A DNA stretch of 64,000 nucleotides from Alteromonas abrolhosensis. Lineage in GTDB: Bacteria > Pseudomonadota > Gammaproteobacteria > Enterobacterales > Alteromonadaceae. Made by a program: the position numbers and the translations under genes. The stretch spans positions 859,697-923,696 of the forward strand of contig NZ_MEJH01000003.1 in NCBI RefSeq assembly GCF_001953635.1, read 5' to 3'. This document shows positions 8,730 to 17,120 of this stretch, piece after piece. Position 1 is the first letter of the stretch. Each line of letters opens with the position of its first letter. Under the pieces are notes generated by a model. That model was given only the letters and a program-made list of their open reading frames with translations. It made no database searches and was not told the origin of the DNA.

Positions 8730-9083
8730 TTATTCTGCGTCGTTTTCGCGCTCAGAACTATTACGCGTGGCGGTTCCCCAAACATCTTCAGGAATGTCTC
8801 TTTTAGGCGCTGGCGTACTATCTATCGCCGCGGCCTGCTTTTTCTCTTGATTTGACCATTTAACACGAATTTTCTTACCGTCGATAACTTTGGCGTTAAG
8901 TCGTTCAATAGCTTTATCGGTTTCTTCTTGCGTGCTCATTTCAACGAAACCAAAGCCTTTCGATAAACCCGAAGCATCATCCATCACTAGGTCGCACGAC
9001 GTTATGGTGCCAAACTCAAAAAACAAGTCTTCAAGGTTTTCCTGAGTGAATGACTTAGGTAGATTGCGGACTAATATGCTCAA
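8730..9083 (-). CDS. RRM-domain RNA-binding protein
   Basis: A 117-residue protein with one RNA-recognition motif at about 1-78. RNP2 is seen as ILVRNLP near residue 3 and RNP1 as KGFGFVEM near residue 44, with the aromatic residues that stack on RNA. The tail is charged and probably disordered. Such cold-inducible-type RRM proteins are common in marine gammaproteobacteria and bind single-stranded RNA without strong sequence choice; the precise role is unknown. Single gene, convergent with the MFS gene. Confidence 0.92.
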   Translation of the reverse strand: MSILVRNLPKSFTQENLEDLFFEFGTITSCDLVMDDASGLSKGFGFVEMSTQEETDKAIERLNAKVIDGKKIRVKWSNQEKKQAAAIDSTPAPKRDIPEDVWGTATRNSSERENDAE

Positions 9084-9345
9084 GGTTTTGCCCTACTTTG
9101 TAGATAATTGGTAATGCGAACAGTGTAGCATGCAGTAGTTGGTATGATAGCTAATCTCGCTAAGGTTTTTACGATATATGGTTCTTAAAGGAATGAAAGG
9201 ATTCGATTCCCAGTTTTGTAGATGGGTGATTGAAGTCAAATACAGCCACCGTACTCTACGATGGCTATATATCTGGCGCAATGATGTTTCTTCTGATACT
9301 GAACGACACTGTTCAGGTCTGTTCAATTATAAATTGCTAGGAGTA

Positions 9346-10122
9346 TTAACTCTCTTGGTTACGCAGAAACACAAGTTCAGTTGATGAGCTCTGCTCTTCG
9401 CTAAACTCGTAACCGTCTACGTCGAAGTTTTTCAGACCTTCTACGTCTTCTACGCGGTTCTCAAGAATATAACGCGCCATTAAACCACGGGCTTTCTTCG
9501 CGAAGAAACTGATAATTTTATACTGACCGTTTTTGCAGTCTTTAAACGTTGGCGTAATGATCATGCCGTCTAACGACTTCTTCTTCACCGCTTTAAAGTA
9601 CTCATTCGAAGCAAGGTTAATCAACACGTTATCACCCTGCGCTTCTAATGCCTTATTAAGCATATAGGTAATGCGATCGTCCCAAAACGCATACAGGTCT
9701 TTGCCTTCTGGGTTTGCTAATTTTGTGCCCATTTCTAAACGATAGGCCTGCATTAAGTCTAGTGGACGAAGTAGTCCATATAGGCCAGACAAAATACGAA
9801 GGTGTTGTTGCGCATATTCGACCTTTTCACTATCAAGCGAGTATGCATCCAACCCTGTGTACACGTCGCCATTGAACGCATACATTGCTTGGCGTGCATT
9901 ATCGGGAGTAAACGGTGTAGAGAACTCAGCAAAACGGTTGGCGTTCAACGTTGCTAACTTGTCGCTTATTTTCATGAGCGATGATAGGTCAGCCGGAGAT
10001 AAAGTGCGACAAACTTCCATCAAACGTTCAGTGTCTTCAAGCATGGCAGGCTGAGTGAACTGACTCACAGGAACTTTGCTTTCAAAATCTAGGTTTTTTG
10101 CTGGGGATACTACAACTAACAT
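9346..10122 (-). CDS. yaaA: Peroxide stress protein YaaA (UPF0246/DUF328)
   Basis: A 258-residue cytosolic protein starting [15 protein letters not shown], the hallmark of the YaaA family, with the conserved [23 protein letters not shown] region near the middle and [11 protein letters not shown] further on. In E. coli YaaA lowers free iron during hydrogen peroxide stress and is part of the OxyR regulon. The neighbouring tal and thr genes match the E. coli thr-yaaA-tal neighbourhood, although the order differs here. Confidence 0.94.
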   Translation of the reverse strand: MLVVVSPAKNLDFESKVPVSQFTQPAMLEDTERLMEVCRTLSPADLSSLMKISDKLATLNANRFAEFSTPFTPDNARQAMYAFNGDVYTGLDAYSLDSEKVEYAQQHLRILSGLYGLLRPLDLMQAYRLEMGTKLANPEGKDLYAFWDDRITYMLNKALEAQGDNVLINLASNEYFKAVKKKSLDGMIITPTFKDCKNGQYKIISFFAKKARGLMARYILENRVEDVEGLKNFDVDGYEFSEEQSSSTELVFLRNQES

Positions 10123-10527
10123 TTCGACTCCTTAGGTTTTACGCGCTTATTGTACCATCGGATACGCTTTAAAAAGCAAAATGGCATAAGAAAGACGTAA
10201 ATTGGCTTAACAGAGAAATCCGATTAGCCATTTTGTCGCTATTGAATGTATGAATTGTCACACGGGTTTGATATAAATAGCGTTACAAATAATTATTCAA
10301 ACAATAATTGAGATACACCCTCCGTGAACGTACCTCAATTACCAAAGCGCTGCATGTACCAGTACTGTTTTTAAAGATTTCATGTACCAGTACTGTTTTT
10401 AAAGAATTAAGGTCTGGTAAAAAGAACGCAAGCGCGAAACCCTACACACGCGCAAGCGAACCGTTTTATTCAACTGGCTTTTCCGGCGAGTTGTCCAAAT
10501 TTATTTTGATAACGAATAGAGAGAATT
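10123..10527. other. Intergenic region before tal
   Basis: A 405-bp divergent promoter region of yaaA and tal. The only clear structure is the 25-bp direct repeat at 10353-10405. No credible coding frame was found in it. Confidence 0.5.
10353..10405 (+). repeat. 25-bp tandem direct repeat upstream of tal
   Basis: Two identical 25-bp copies, 10353-10377 and 10381-10405, separated by 3 bases (28-bp period). Each contains GTACCAGTAC, itself a small inverted repeat, followed by TGTTTTTAAAGA. They lie 125-175 bp before the tal ATG, so they may bind a regulator twice or come from a local duplication. Confidence 0.85.
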
Positions 10528-11487
10528 ATGAGCAATCAGTTAGCTTCATTACGTGATATCACTACCGTTGTTGCCGACACGGGCGACATCGATGCCATTA
10601 AAAAGTATCAACCAGTCGATGCCACAACTAACCCGTCGCTACTTTTAAAAGCGGCTGGTCTTCCTCAATATGCAAGCCTGATTGATGATGCTGTTGCATG
10701 GGCAAAACTTCAGTCAAACGACGCCGACCAGCAGCTTACTGATGCAGCAGACAAACTAGCGGTAGCGATTGGTAAAGAAATCTCTGCAACGATTCCAGGT
10801 CGAATCTCAACTGAAGTAGACGCACGCTTATCGTTCGACACTGCAGCTACTATCGAAAAAGCGGAGCGCTTGGTTCAGCTATATGAAGACGCTGGTATCG
10901 ATAAGTCACGTATTCTTATTAAAATTGCGTCTACTTGGGAAGGTATCCAAGCAGCAGAAGAACTAGAGAAGAAAGGCATTCAGTGTAACTTAACCCTTCT
11001 ATTTAGTTTCGCCCAAGCGCAAGCATGCGCAGAAGCCGGTGTTTATCTTATCTCTCCATTTGTAGGGCGCATTTTAGACTGGTACAAAAAAGCGACCGGT
11101 ACTGAGTCTTACGCACCAGATGAAGATCCAGGCGTAGTATCTGTAACTAAAATTTATAACTACTACAAAGACCACGGCTACAATACCGTAGTGATGGGCG
11201 CAAGCTTCCGTAACATTGGTGAAATTCAAGCGTTGGCAGGTTGTGATCGTCTAACTATTAGCCCTGCTCTGCTAGAAGAACTGGCAAACGAGCCTGGCGA
11301 ACTAGAAGTTAAACTGAAAGACAATGGCGCTACAAAGACACCAGGCGATCGCTTAACAGAAAGCGAATTCCGCTGGGCCATGAACGAAGATGCTATGGCA
11401 ACCGAAAAACTGTCTGAAGGCATTCGTAACTTTGCCGCTGATCAAGAGAAACTTGAAACCATGCTTCGCGAAAAGCTAAGCGCGTAA
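10528..11487 (+). CDS. tal: Transaldolase
   Basis: Moves a dihydroxyacetone unit from sedoheptulose-7-phosphate to glyceraldehyde-3-phosphate in the non-oxidative pentose phosphate pathway. The 319-residue protein is class TalB-like: [12 protein letters not shown] near 31-42 is the family signature and K132 in RILIKIAST is the Schiff-base lysine, at the same place as in E. coli TalB. A GAGAGA ribosome-binding site precedes the ATG. Pgi follows after 14 bases and is probably co-transcribed. Confidence 0.97.
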   Translation: MSNQLASLRDITTVVADTGDIDAIKKYQPVDATTNPSLLLKAAGLPQYASLIDDAVAWAKLQSNDADQQLTDAADKLAVAIGKEISATIPGRISTEVDARLSFDTAATIEKAERLVQLYEDAGIDKSRILIKIASTWEGIQAAEELEKKGIQCNLTLLFSFAQAQACAEAGVYLISPFVGRILDWYKKATGTESYAPDEDPGVVSVTKIYNYYKDHGYNTVVMGASFRNIGEIQALAGCDRLTISPALLEELANEPGELEVKLKDNGATKTPGDRLTESEFRWAMNEDAMATEKLSEGIRNFAADQEKLETMLREKLSA

Positions 11488-11501
11488 GGGCCATAGAAAC
11501 C

Positions 11502-13151
11502 ATGAGTGCTTTAACTTCTCTTCCCGAATGGAAAAAACTGTCTGAACTTGCTTCAGCGGTAAAAGATGCGCATATGCGCGACTGGTTTGCACAAGATGCA
11601 AGTCGCGCGGATAAAATGCAGCTTGAAGCCTGCGGCATTTTTCTTGATTACTCCAAAAACCGTGTAAACGACGAGGCGCTTAAAGGGCTTTTTGACCTTG
11701 CTCGAGCATGCAAACTAGAAACCCTTCGCGACGCGATGTTTTCTGGTGAGCAGATTAACTCAACAGAAGGTCGCGCTGTGCTTCACACCGCGCTTCGTAA
11801 TTTCTCAGACCGTAAAGTGCTGGTAGATGGCGAAGACGTAATGCCTGAAGTGCATGCTACGCTTGCAAAAATCGAGGCGTTTACCGCGTCGGTTCATAGC
11901 GGTGAACACAAAGGTTATACCGGCAAACCTATCAAGCACATCGTGGCAATTGGTATTGGTGGTTCGTTCCTTGGTCCTAAGATTATGACTGAGGCACTTA
12001 AGCCGCATACAGTTGAGGCTGTGAAGGTTCATTTTGTTGCCAACGTTGACGGTTGTCACATTCACGACGTGCTATCTAGCGTAGATTTTGAAGAGACCTT
12101 AGTGGTCATGTCGTCAAAGTCTTTCTCTACCCAAGAGACGCTTCAAAATACACTTACGGCTAAAGACTGGTTCTTAAAGTCTGGCGGTACACAAGAAGAT
12201 ATCGCTAAACACTTTGTAGCCGTGTCTTCAAACGTTAAAGCAGCCACCGAATTCGGTATTAGCGCCGACAATATCTTCCCTATGTGGGATTGGGTAGGCG
12301 GTCGTTACTCACTGTGGTCTGCCATTGGCCTGCCTATCTCGCTAGCCCTTGGGTTTGAAAACTTCAAAGGTTTACTTGAAGGTGCGTTTGACATGGACAC
12401 CCATTTCACAACCGCACCTCTAGAAGAAAACATGCCGGTTCTACTTGCACTGCTAGGTGTGTGGTATAGAAACTTCTTCGACGCACAATCACACGTTTTA
12501 TTACCTTACTATCATTATCTTCGTGGCTTACCTGCTTACGTGCAGCAGTTAGATATGGAAAGTAATGGTAAAGAAGTGACGCAAGAAGGTGAGAACGTAA
12601 ACTACCCTACTGGCCCAATTATTTGGGGCAGTGAAGGTACAAACGGCCAGCATAGCTTCCACCAGCTTATTCACCAAGGTTCTGGCGTTATCCCGGCAGA
12701 CTTCATGTTGCCGCTTAACGTCCCTAATCAAGACGACACGCATCATGCCATGCTTGCTTCTAACTGTTTTGGTCAAACTCAGGCGCTAATGCAGGGTAAA
12801 ACCTTTGAAGAGTGTTATGCAGACCTTGACGGTAAAGGCCTAGACGACACTGAACGCAAACGCTTGGCCGCTCATAAAACCATGCCTGGCAACAAGCCTA
12901 GCAATACTTTCTTGTTTGATAGCCTTACGCCTAAAACACTTGGCGCGCTGGTTGCAATGTATGAACATAAGGTATTCGTTCAGGGTGTTATCTGGAACCT
13001 TAACTCATTCGACCAATGGGGCGTAGAGTTAGGTAAAGTACTAGGAAACCAAGTACTTGCAGGCATTCAAGGCGAGGCAGACAAAGATAATTTCGACGCT
13101 TCAACACAACAATTGATTGCCAAATTCAGAGCAGCGAATGCACCAAAATAA
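11502..13151 (+). CDS. pgi: Glucose-6-phosphate isomerase
   Basis: Interconverts glucose-6-phosphate and fructose-6-phosphate in glycolysis and gluconeogenesis. 549 residues, the usual bacterial length. Visible family motifs: [11 protein letters not shown] near 148, [12 protein letters not shown] near 205, [18 protein letters not shown] in the middle of the C-terminal half with the catalytic histidine, and the C-terminal signature [20 protein letters not shown]. It lies 14 bases after tal, linking sugar-phosphate metabolism in one operon, and ends at a strong terminator. There is no strong Shine-Dalgarno, so coupling to tal is likely. Confidence 0.97.
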   Translation: MSALTSLPEWKKLSELASAVKDAHMRDWFAQDASRADKMQLEACGIFLDYSKNRVNDEALKGLFDLARACKLETLRDAMFSGEQINSTEGRAVLHTALRNFSDRKVLVDGEDVMPEVHATLAKIEAFTASVHSGEHKGYTGKPIKHIVAIGIGGSFLGPKIMTEALKPHTVEAVKVHFVANVDGCHIHDVLSSVDFEETLVVMSSKSFSTQETLQNTLTAKDWFLKSGGTQEDIAKHFVAVSSNVKAATEFGISADNIFPMWDWVGGRYSLWSAIGLPISLALGFENFKGLLEGAFDMDTHFTTAPLEENMPVLLALLGVWYRNFFDAQSHVLLPYYHYLRGLPAYVQQLDMESNGKEVTQEGENVNYPTGPIIWGSEGTNGQHSFHQLIHQGSGVIPADFMLPLNVPNQDDTHHAMLASNCFGQTQALMQGKTFEECYADLDGKGLDDTERKRLAAHKTMPGNKPSNTFLFDSLTPKTLGALVAMYEHKVFVQGVIWNLNSFDQWGVELGKVLGNQVLAGIQGEADKDNFDASTQQLIAKFRAANAPK

Positions 13152-13513
13152 GGAATGCGAGGTGATTTAAAATCACCCAATTGGTGCAAATAACAAACTG
13201 AACGGCTAGCTTTTTCCGAAGCTAGCCGTTTTTTGTTGCGGTTTTCATCGACTATACGACAGACATTTTTGATATCCGTAACACTGTACAATTGATTACT
13301 AACAAAACAAATAGGATCAATTACATACAGTTATTGTTCACGCTTCATACACACTGGACATTTCCTTACCGTTGTCATCATATCGTCACATTTTGTTAAT
13401 AAAAGGTAAATTAAACTATTTTATTTTAGTGGCGGCTGTGATACAAAATTGTACAGAGGGAATTAAAAACAAAAACTCTGTATTAGTTGTAGTGGTATAA
13501 AAAGGAGATCCCA
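13152..13513. other. Intergenic region between pgi and the DUF3545 gene
   Basis: Contains the pgi terminator (13201-13234) and a small hairpin (GGTGAT/ATCACC, about 13160-13176). The remaining ~280 bp is A/T-rich and must hold the promoter of the small gene at 13514; I see no other gene in it. Confidence 0.5.
13201..13234 (+). terminator. Rho-independent terminator of tal-pgi
   Basis: Stem AACGGCTAGCTT / AAGCTAGCCGTT with a short loop and a run of six T residues. Confidence 0.92.
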
Positions 13514-13690
13514 GTGGATAAATCAGATCTATTTGCCATGCTAGACATCGAAGCAAGCCCAGCGAAAACCAAAAGCAAAAAACGTAAGTGGAGAGAAATC
13601 GAAGCGCTACAAGATCGCTACAAATTAGAAAAAGAACTTGCCGAACTCGACTGTGGTTTCGAGTACGAGCTAGAAACACTGGAAAGATAA
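13514..13690 (+). CDS. Small DUF3545 family protein
   Basis: A 58-residue protein starting with GTG. An AAGGAG Shine-Dalgarno lies 7 bases upstream and a perfect terminator follows the stop codon, so this is a real small gene. The translation has a short acidic N-terminus (MDKSDLFAMLDIE), a basic linker (KTKSKKRKWREIEAL) and a predicted helix ending YELETLER. KRKWREIEAL followed by a basic/acidic helix is typical of the DUF3545 family found across Alteromonadales and Vibrionales. Function is unknown; nucleic-acid or protein binding is only a guess from charge. Confidence 0.85.
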   Translation: MDKSDLFAMLDIEASPAKTKSKKRKWREIEALQDRYKLEKELAELDCGFEYELETLER

Positions 13691-13694
13691 AACG

Positions 13695-13724
13695 AAGGCC
13701 GCCTGTTACACAGGCGGCCTTTTT
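13695..13724 (+). terminator. Rho-independent terminator of the DUF3545 gene
   Basis: Perfect 11-bp stem AAGGCCGCCTG / CAGGCGGCCTT with a 5-base loop, then a T-run; it begins 5 bases after the stop codon. Confidence 0.93.
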
Positions 13725-13932
13725 ACTTTCTAGCGTGCTGTAAATGCTTCGCGTGCAAGCGTGGTGTCTCTACGCAGGCTCCATGTAATAGCCTAACAGC
13801 TAAGGTGTACGCTTTATGCCTAAATGTGGCTAGGCCGCACGAAGTGTTCTCATAGCAATCTAGCTAATGAGAGAAGAAGCAGCATAAGGCATCCCTGCTT
13901 ATTGCGTGGCTAGTTGCCTTGCTCGCCAGTGA

Positions 13933-14604
13933 CTATACTTGCCAATTGATGGGGTCTTTGCCCTTTTCAATTAGATATTGGTTAGTTTGGCTGAAGTGTT
14001 TACAACCTAAAAAGCCTCTGTGGGCTGAGAGTGGCGATGGATGAGGTGCATGTAAAACGTGGTGTTTTTCACGGTTAATGTGCTTACCTTTCTTTTGCGC
14101 GTGGCTTCCCCACAAAAGAAACACAACGTTTTGGCAGTGCTCATTGACCACATCGATAACCTTATCGGTGAAGGTTTCCCATCCCCATTTCGCATGGCTA
14201 TGTGCTTTGCCCTGCTCAACGGTCAATACGGTATTAAGTAGCAACACGCCCTGTTCCGCCCATGAAGTCAGCGTGCCGTGATTAGGCTCGGTGAAACCAT
14301 CAATGTCGGTCAACAGCTCTTTGTACATGTTTTTAAGCGATGGAGGCGTTTTAACGCTGGCTTTTACTGAAAAGCAAAGCCCATGAGCTTGATTAGGACC
14401 GTGGTACGGATCTTGACCTAAGATCACGACTTTAACTTCATCTAGCGGTGTGTATGTAAGCGCATTGAATACATCGGACTGAGGCGGGTAGATAATGCTT
14501 CCCGCCTCACGCGCTTGCTTCACGCGCTCAAGCAACGCAACAAAATAGTCTTTTTGCTTTTCATCGCTTAGCGCGGTTTGCCATGTCATAGCCGAGGGTG
14601 TCAT
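13933..14604 (-). CDS. ung: Uracil-DNA glycosylase
   Basis: Removes uracil from DNA at the first step of base-excision repair. The 223-residue family-1 enzyme shows the water-activating GQDPYH (D65) and the catalytic loop HPSPLS with H188. Its ATG overlaps the thrC stop by one base (TAATG), so it is probably translated from the thr operon message; an in-frame ATG five codons in is an alternative start. No promoter of its own is obvious. Confidence 0.96.
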   Translation of the reverse strand: MTPSAMTWQTALSDEKQKDYFVALLERVKQAREAGSIIYPPQSDVFNALTYTPLDEVKVVILGQDPYHGPNQAHGLCFSVKASVKTPPSLKNMYKELLTDIDGFTEPNHGTLTSWAEQGVLLLNTVLTVEQGKAHSHAKWGWETFTDKVIDVVNEHCQNVVFLLWGSHAQKKGKHINREKHHVLHAPHPSPLSAHRGFLGCKHFSQTNQYLIEKGKDPINWQV

Positions 14605-15887
14605 TACTTCAGCAATTCCAACATATGCTGCTTAAGCGCATCGTAAGACGCTGGCAAGTCTACCGCTAAGCTGTCTTCGCCTGCTACATCGGCCAACGCT
14701 TTCGGTAAGCTGATTGGATTACCTAGCACGTTTTCAACGGTTTCTCTGAACTTAGCCGGGTGCGCTGTTCCTAAGAACAAACCAATTTCGCCGTCTTCTA
14801 AGTCGTGACTTACTGCGCGATAGGCAATCGCGGCATGAGGCTCGCTGGTATAGCCCTGTTGCGCCAATTGACGCATAGCAAGCTGCGTATATTCTTCGTC
14901 GACCATCTCACCTTTTAGGCAAGCTTTGTCGATATAACCACGCTCAATAAGGGCCTCAATACGCGGCCAGTTATTTGGCTGGCTAACATCCATTGCGTTA
15001 GACATGGTAGCCACGGTCGCCTTCGGCGCCCACTCACCCGTTTTAAGGTAGCGAGGCACAGTATCGTTTAGGTTAGTTGCCGCTATAAAGCGTTTAATTG
15101 GCAACCCCATTGCTTTAGCAATCATACCTGCGGTTAAGTTACCGAAGTTACCGCTAGGTACTGAAATAACTAACTGCTCGCGCTTCTCTTTTGGCAACTG
15201 ACTTACGGCTTCAAAGTAGTAGCACACTTGGGCTAATAAACGGCTGATGTTAATAGAGTTGGCTGAGTTCAGGTGGAGGCCTTCGCGAACATCAGGGTCG
15301 TCGAACGCGGTTTTAACCAACGATTGGCATGCATCGAAGTCTGACTCTACTGCAACGGTATGGATGTTTCCGCCTAGCGTAGTGAATAGCTTTTCCTGTA
15401 GCGCGCTGATTTTGCCCTTTGGAAATAAAATAACCACGTTGATATTGTCAATACCGTGGAATGCATGTGCAACCGCTGCGCCCGTATCACCTGAAGTTGC
15501 CGTTAGAATGGTGACTGGCTTCCCTTCACTAATACGCGACAAAGTTTGCGCCATAAAGCGGCCGCCAAAATCTTTAAACGCAAGCGTTGGGCCGTGGAAA
15601 AGCTCTAAGCAGTATACGTTATCGTTGACCTGCTCAACTGGTGCCCCAAAAGCAAATGCGGTCTGAACAATTTCTTCTAGCTCGCCATTATTCAGCTCAT
15701 CGCCAATAAGCGCGCGAAGTACTTCAATACTGCGCTCGACAAAAGGCTTTTCCAATAATTCGTCAATATTGTCTAGGGTAGGAATATGCTCTGGAAAATA
15801 AAGCCCTTGGTTTTTACCTAAGCCCCGCTTAACGGCTTCAGCAAAATTTGCTGTGTCCGATGAATCTTTTAAATTTACCAATTCCAC
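14604..15887 (-). CDS. thrC: Threonine synthase
   Basis: Pyridoxal-phosphate enzyme that turns O-phosphohomoserine into threonine, the last step of the pathway. 427 residues, the length of the E. coli-type enzyme. K105 in [10 protein letters not shown] is the PLP lysine; [15 protein letters not shown] holds the phosphate-binding residues, and [13 protein letters not shown] is the second cofactor loop. Third gene of thrABC, 118 bp after thrB; that gap holds a short repeat (15963-16015). Its stop codon overlaps ung. Confidence 0.97.
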   Translation of the reverse strand: MELVNLKDSSDTANFAEAVKRGLGKNQGLYFPEHIPTLDNIDELLEKPFVERSIEVLRALIGDELNNGELEEIVQTAFAFGAPVEQVNDNVYCLELFHGPTLAFKDFGGRFMAQTLSRISEGKPVTILTATSGDTGAAVAHAFHGIDNINVVILFPKGKISALQEKLFTTLGGNIHTVAVESDFDACQSLVKTAFDDPDVREGLHLNSANSINISRLLAQVCYYFEAVSQLPKEKREQLVISVPSGNFGNLTAGMIAKAMGLPIKRFIAATNLNDTVPRYLKTGEWAPKATVATMSNAMDVSQPNNWPRIEALIERGYIDKACLKGEMVDEEYTQLAMRQLAQQGYTSEPHAAIAYRAVSHDLEDGEIGLFLGTAHPAKFRETVENVLGNPISLPKALADVAGEDSLAVDLPASYDALKQHMLELLK

Positions 15888-15962
15888 TTGCTGTTACCTT
15901 TTTATGTGGGCAAGTACTTTGCCCTTTTAATCTTTTAAAAAATTATTGTGCTTTTAGGAAAT

Positions 15963-16015
15963 CATTTGCCTTTAAGAAACCATGTACCTTAGAAAGCTAT
16001 GTACCTTAAGAAACA
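15963..16015. repeat. Degenerate triple repeat between thrB and thrC
   Basis: Three imperfect copies of about 18 bp, each close to CATGTACCTTAAGAAA, span the thrB stop codon and the first bases after it. It probably arose by slippage; a role in mRNA processing between thrB and thrC is possible but not shown. Confidence 0.55.
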
Positions 16016-16950
16016 ATGGTTCCTTGGCTCGGTATTTGGCACACATGGCTAAAGCCATCTTCATTTTGAATGTAGTTCTCTGTTAAATAGACGGCGACTT
16101 TTTCCGCCTGCGCTTTACTTGGACACACGGCAAACACCGTTGGTCCCGAGCCAGAAATACCAAAAGCGAGGGCGCCCGCTTGCTCACTAAACGCACGAGC
16201 GTCATCAAAGCCAGGCAGTAGCGATTTTCTGTAAGGTTCGGCTATGACATCATTCATTACAGACGCTGCCAAATCAAAGTTACCTACATGTAAGCCATGT
16301 ACAAACACACCTAGCTGTCGCCCAAACGTGAGCGCTGTCGCCATATCTACTTGCTTAGGTAAGATATTGCGAGCCGCCGCCGTCGATACGCTAATGCCTG
16401 AATAACAAACGACATAGTACCATTCGTCGTTTAAAGGCAAAGACAGCGTGACCGGCGCATCGCTACCTGTCATTAACGTCATACCACCTAAATAACAAGG
16501 GGCTACATTATCATAGTGAATACTACCGCTTATTTGCCCTTCAAGCTCACCCATCATTATAAGCAAAGTATCTTCATCGAACGGGGTGTCGAAGTAAGCA
16601 TTTAGCGCTGCAAACGCTGCCACAATAGAACTGGCGCTTGAACCCAACCCGCTGCCTATTGGAAGATTTTTATGAAGCGTTAGCGCTACAGGCGACGTTG
16701 TTTTTCCAGCCTTTTCCATTTGCTCACAGAAATAGTGATAGCACTTAGTTACAATATTACTGTCTGCATCACCTGGGAGTTTATGGGCAAAGCGCCCCAC
16801 CGTTTCTAGTGAAAATGATTCAGCCGCCTTTACTTCAACTTCATCACCTAGCTTAGTGCCATCAACGGGCGCAAGCGCTGCGCCCAGTACGTCAAAGCCT
16901 AAGCTCACATTTCCTATTGATGCCGGCGCAAAGGCCTTGAGTGCTTTCAT
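16006..16950 (-). CDS. thrB: Homoserine kinase
   Basis: GHMP kinase that phosphorylates homoserine with ATP. About 314 residues from the ATG at 16950, close to E. coli ThrB (310); the frame runs to 16989 but the extra 13 residues are basic and unlike the family. The N-terminus KAFAPASIGNVSLGFDVLGAAL and the ATP loop LPIGSGLGSSASSIVAA are diagnostic, and AFGISGSGPTVFAV is the third GHMP motif. Second gene of the thr operon; a modest AAGAGA ribosome-binding site precedes it. Confidence 0.96.
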   Translation of the reverse strand: MKALKAFAPASIGNVSLGFDVLGAALAPVDGTKLGDEVEVKAAESFSLETVGRFAHKLPGDADSNIVTKCYHYFCEQMEKAGKTTSPVALTLHKNLPIGSGLGSSASSIVAAFAALNAYFDTPFDEDTLLIMMGELEGQISGSIHYDNVAPCYLGGMTLMTGSDAPVTLSLPLNDEWYYVVCYSGISVSTAAARNILPKQVDMATALTFGRQLGVFVHGLHVGNFDLAASVMNDVIAEPYRKSLLPGFDDARAFSEQAGALAFGISGSGPTVFAVCPSKAQAEKVAVYLTENYIQNEDGFSHVCQIPSQGTIVS

Positions 16951-17120
16951 ATTATTTCTCTTACTTCGCTTGTGGCGTGCTCTTAACATTAGCTCTTCAA
17001 ATTAGCGCCATAAATCAACGCCGTAACATTACTGACCTAAGTCACACCTTCGAATATCTTACTTTAGCCACTTATCCATTACGCTAAGTATACTAAGCGC
17101 TGTTTAGCAGTTAGTAGCAG

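Noticed and set aside
10353..10405. Possible CRISPR-like array
   Set aside because: Only two copies and a 3-bp spacer, and no cas genes nearby.
13416..13679. 87-codon frame on the minus strand opposite the small DUF3545 gene
   Set aside because: The plus-strand frame has a Shine-Dalgarno, a terminator and family sequence; the minus frame has none.
15247..15666. 139-codon frame opposite thrC
   Set aside because: Antisense shadow; thrC motifs are intact on the minus strand.
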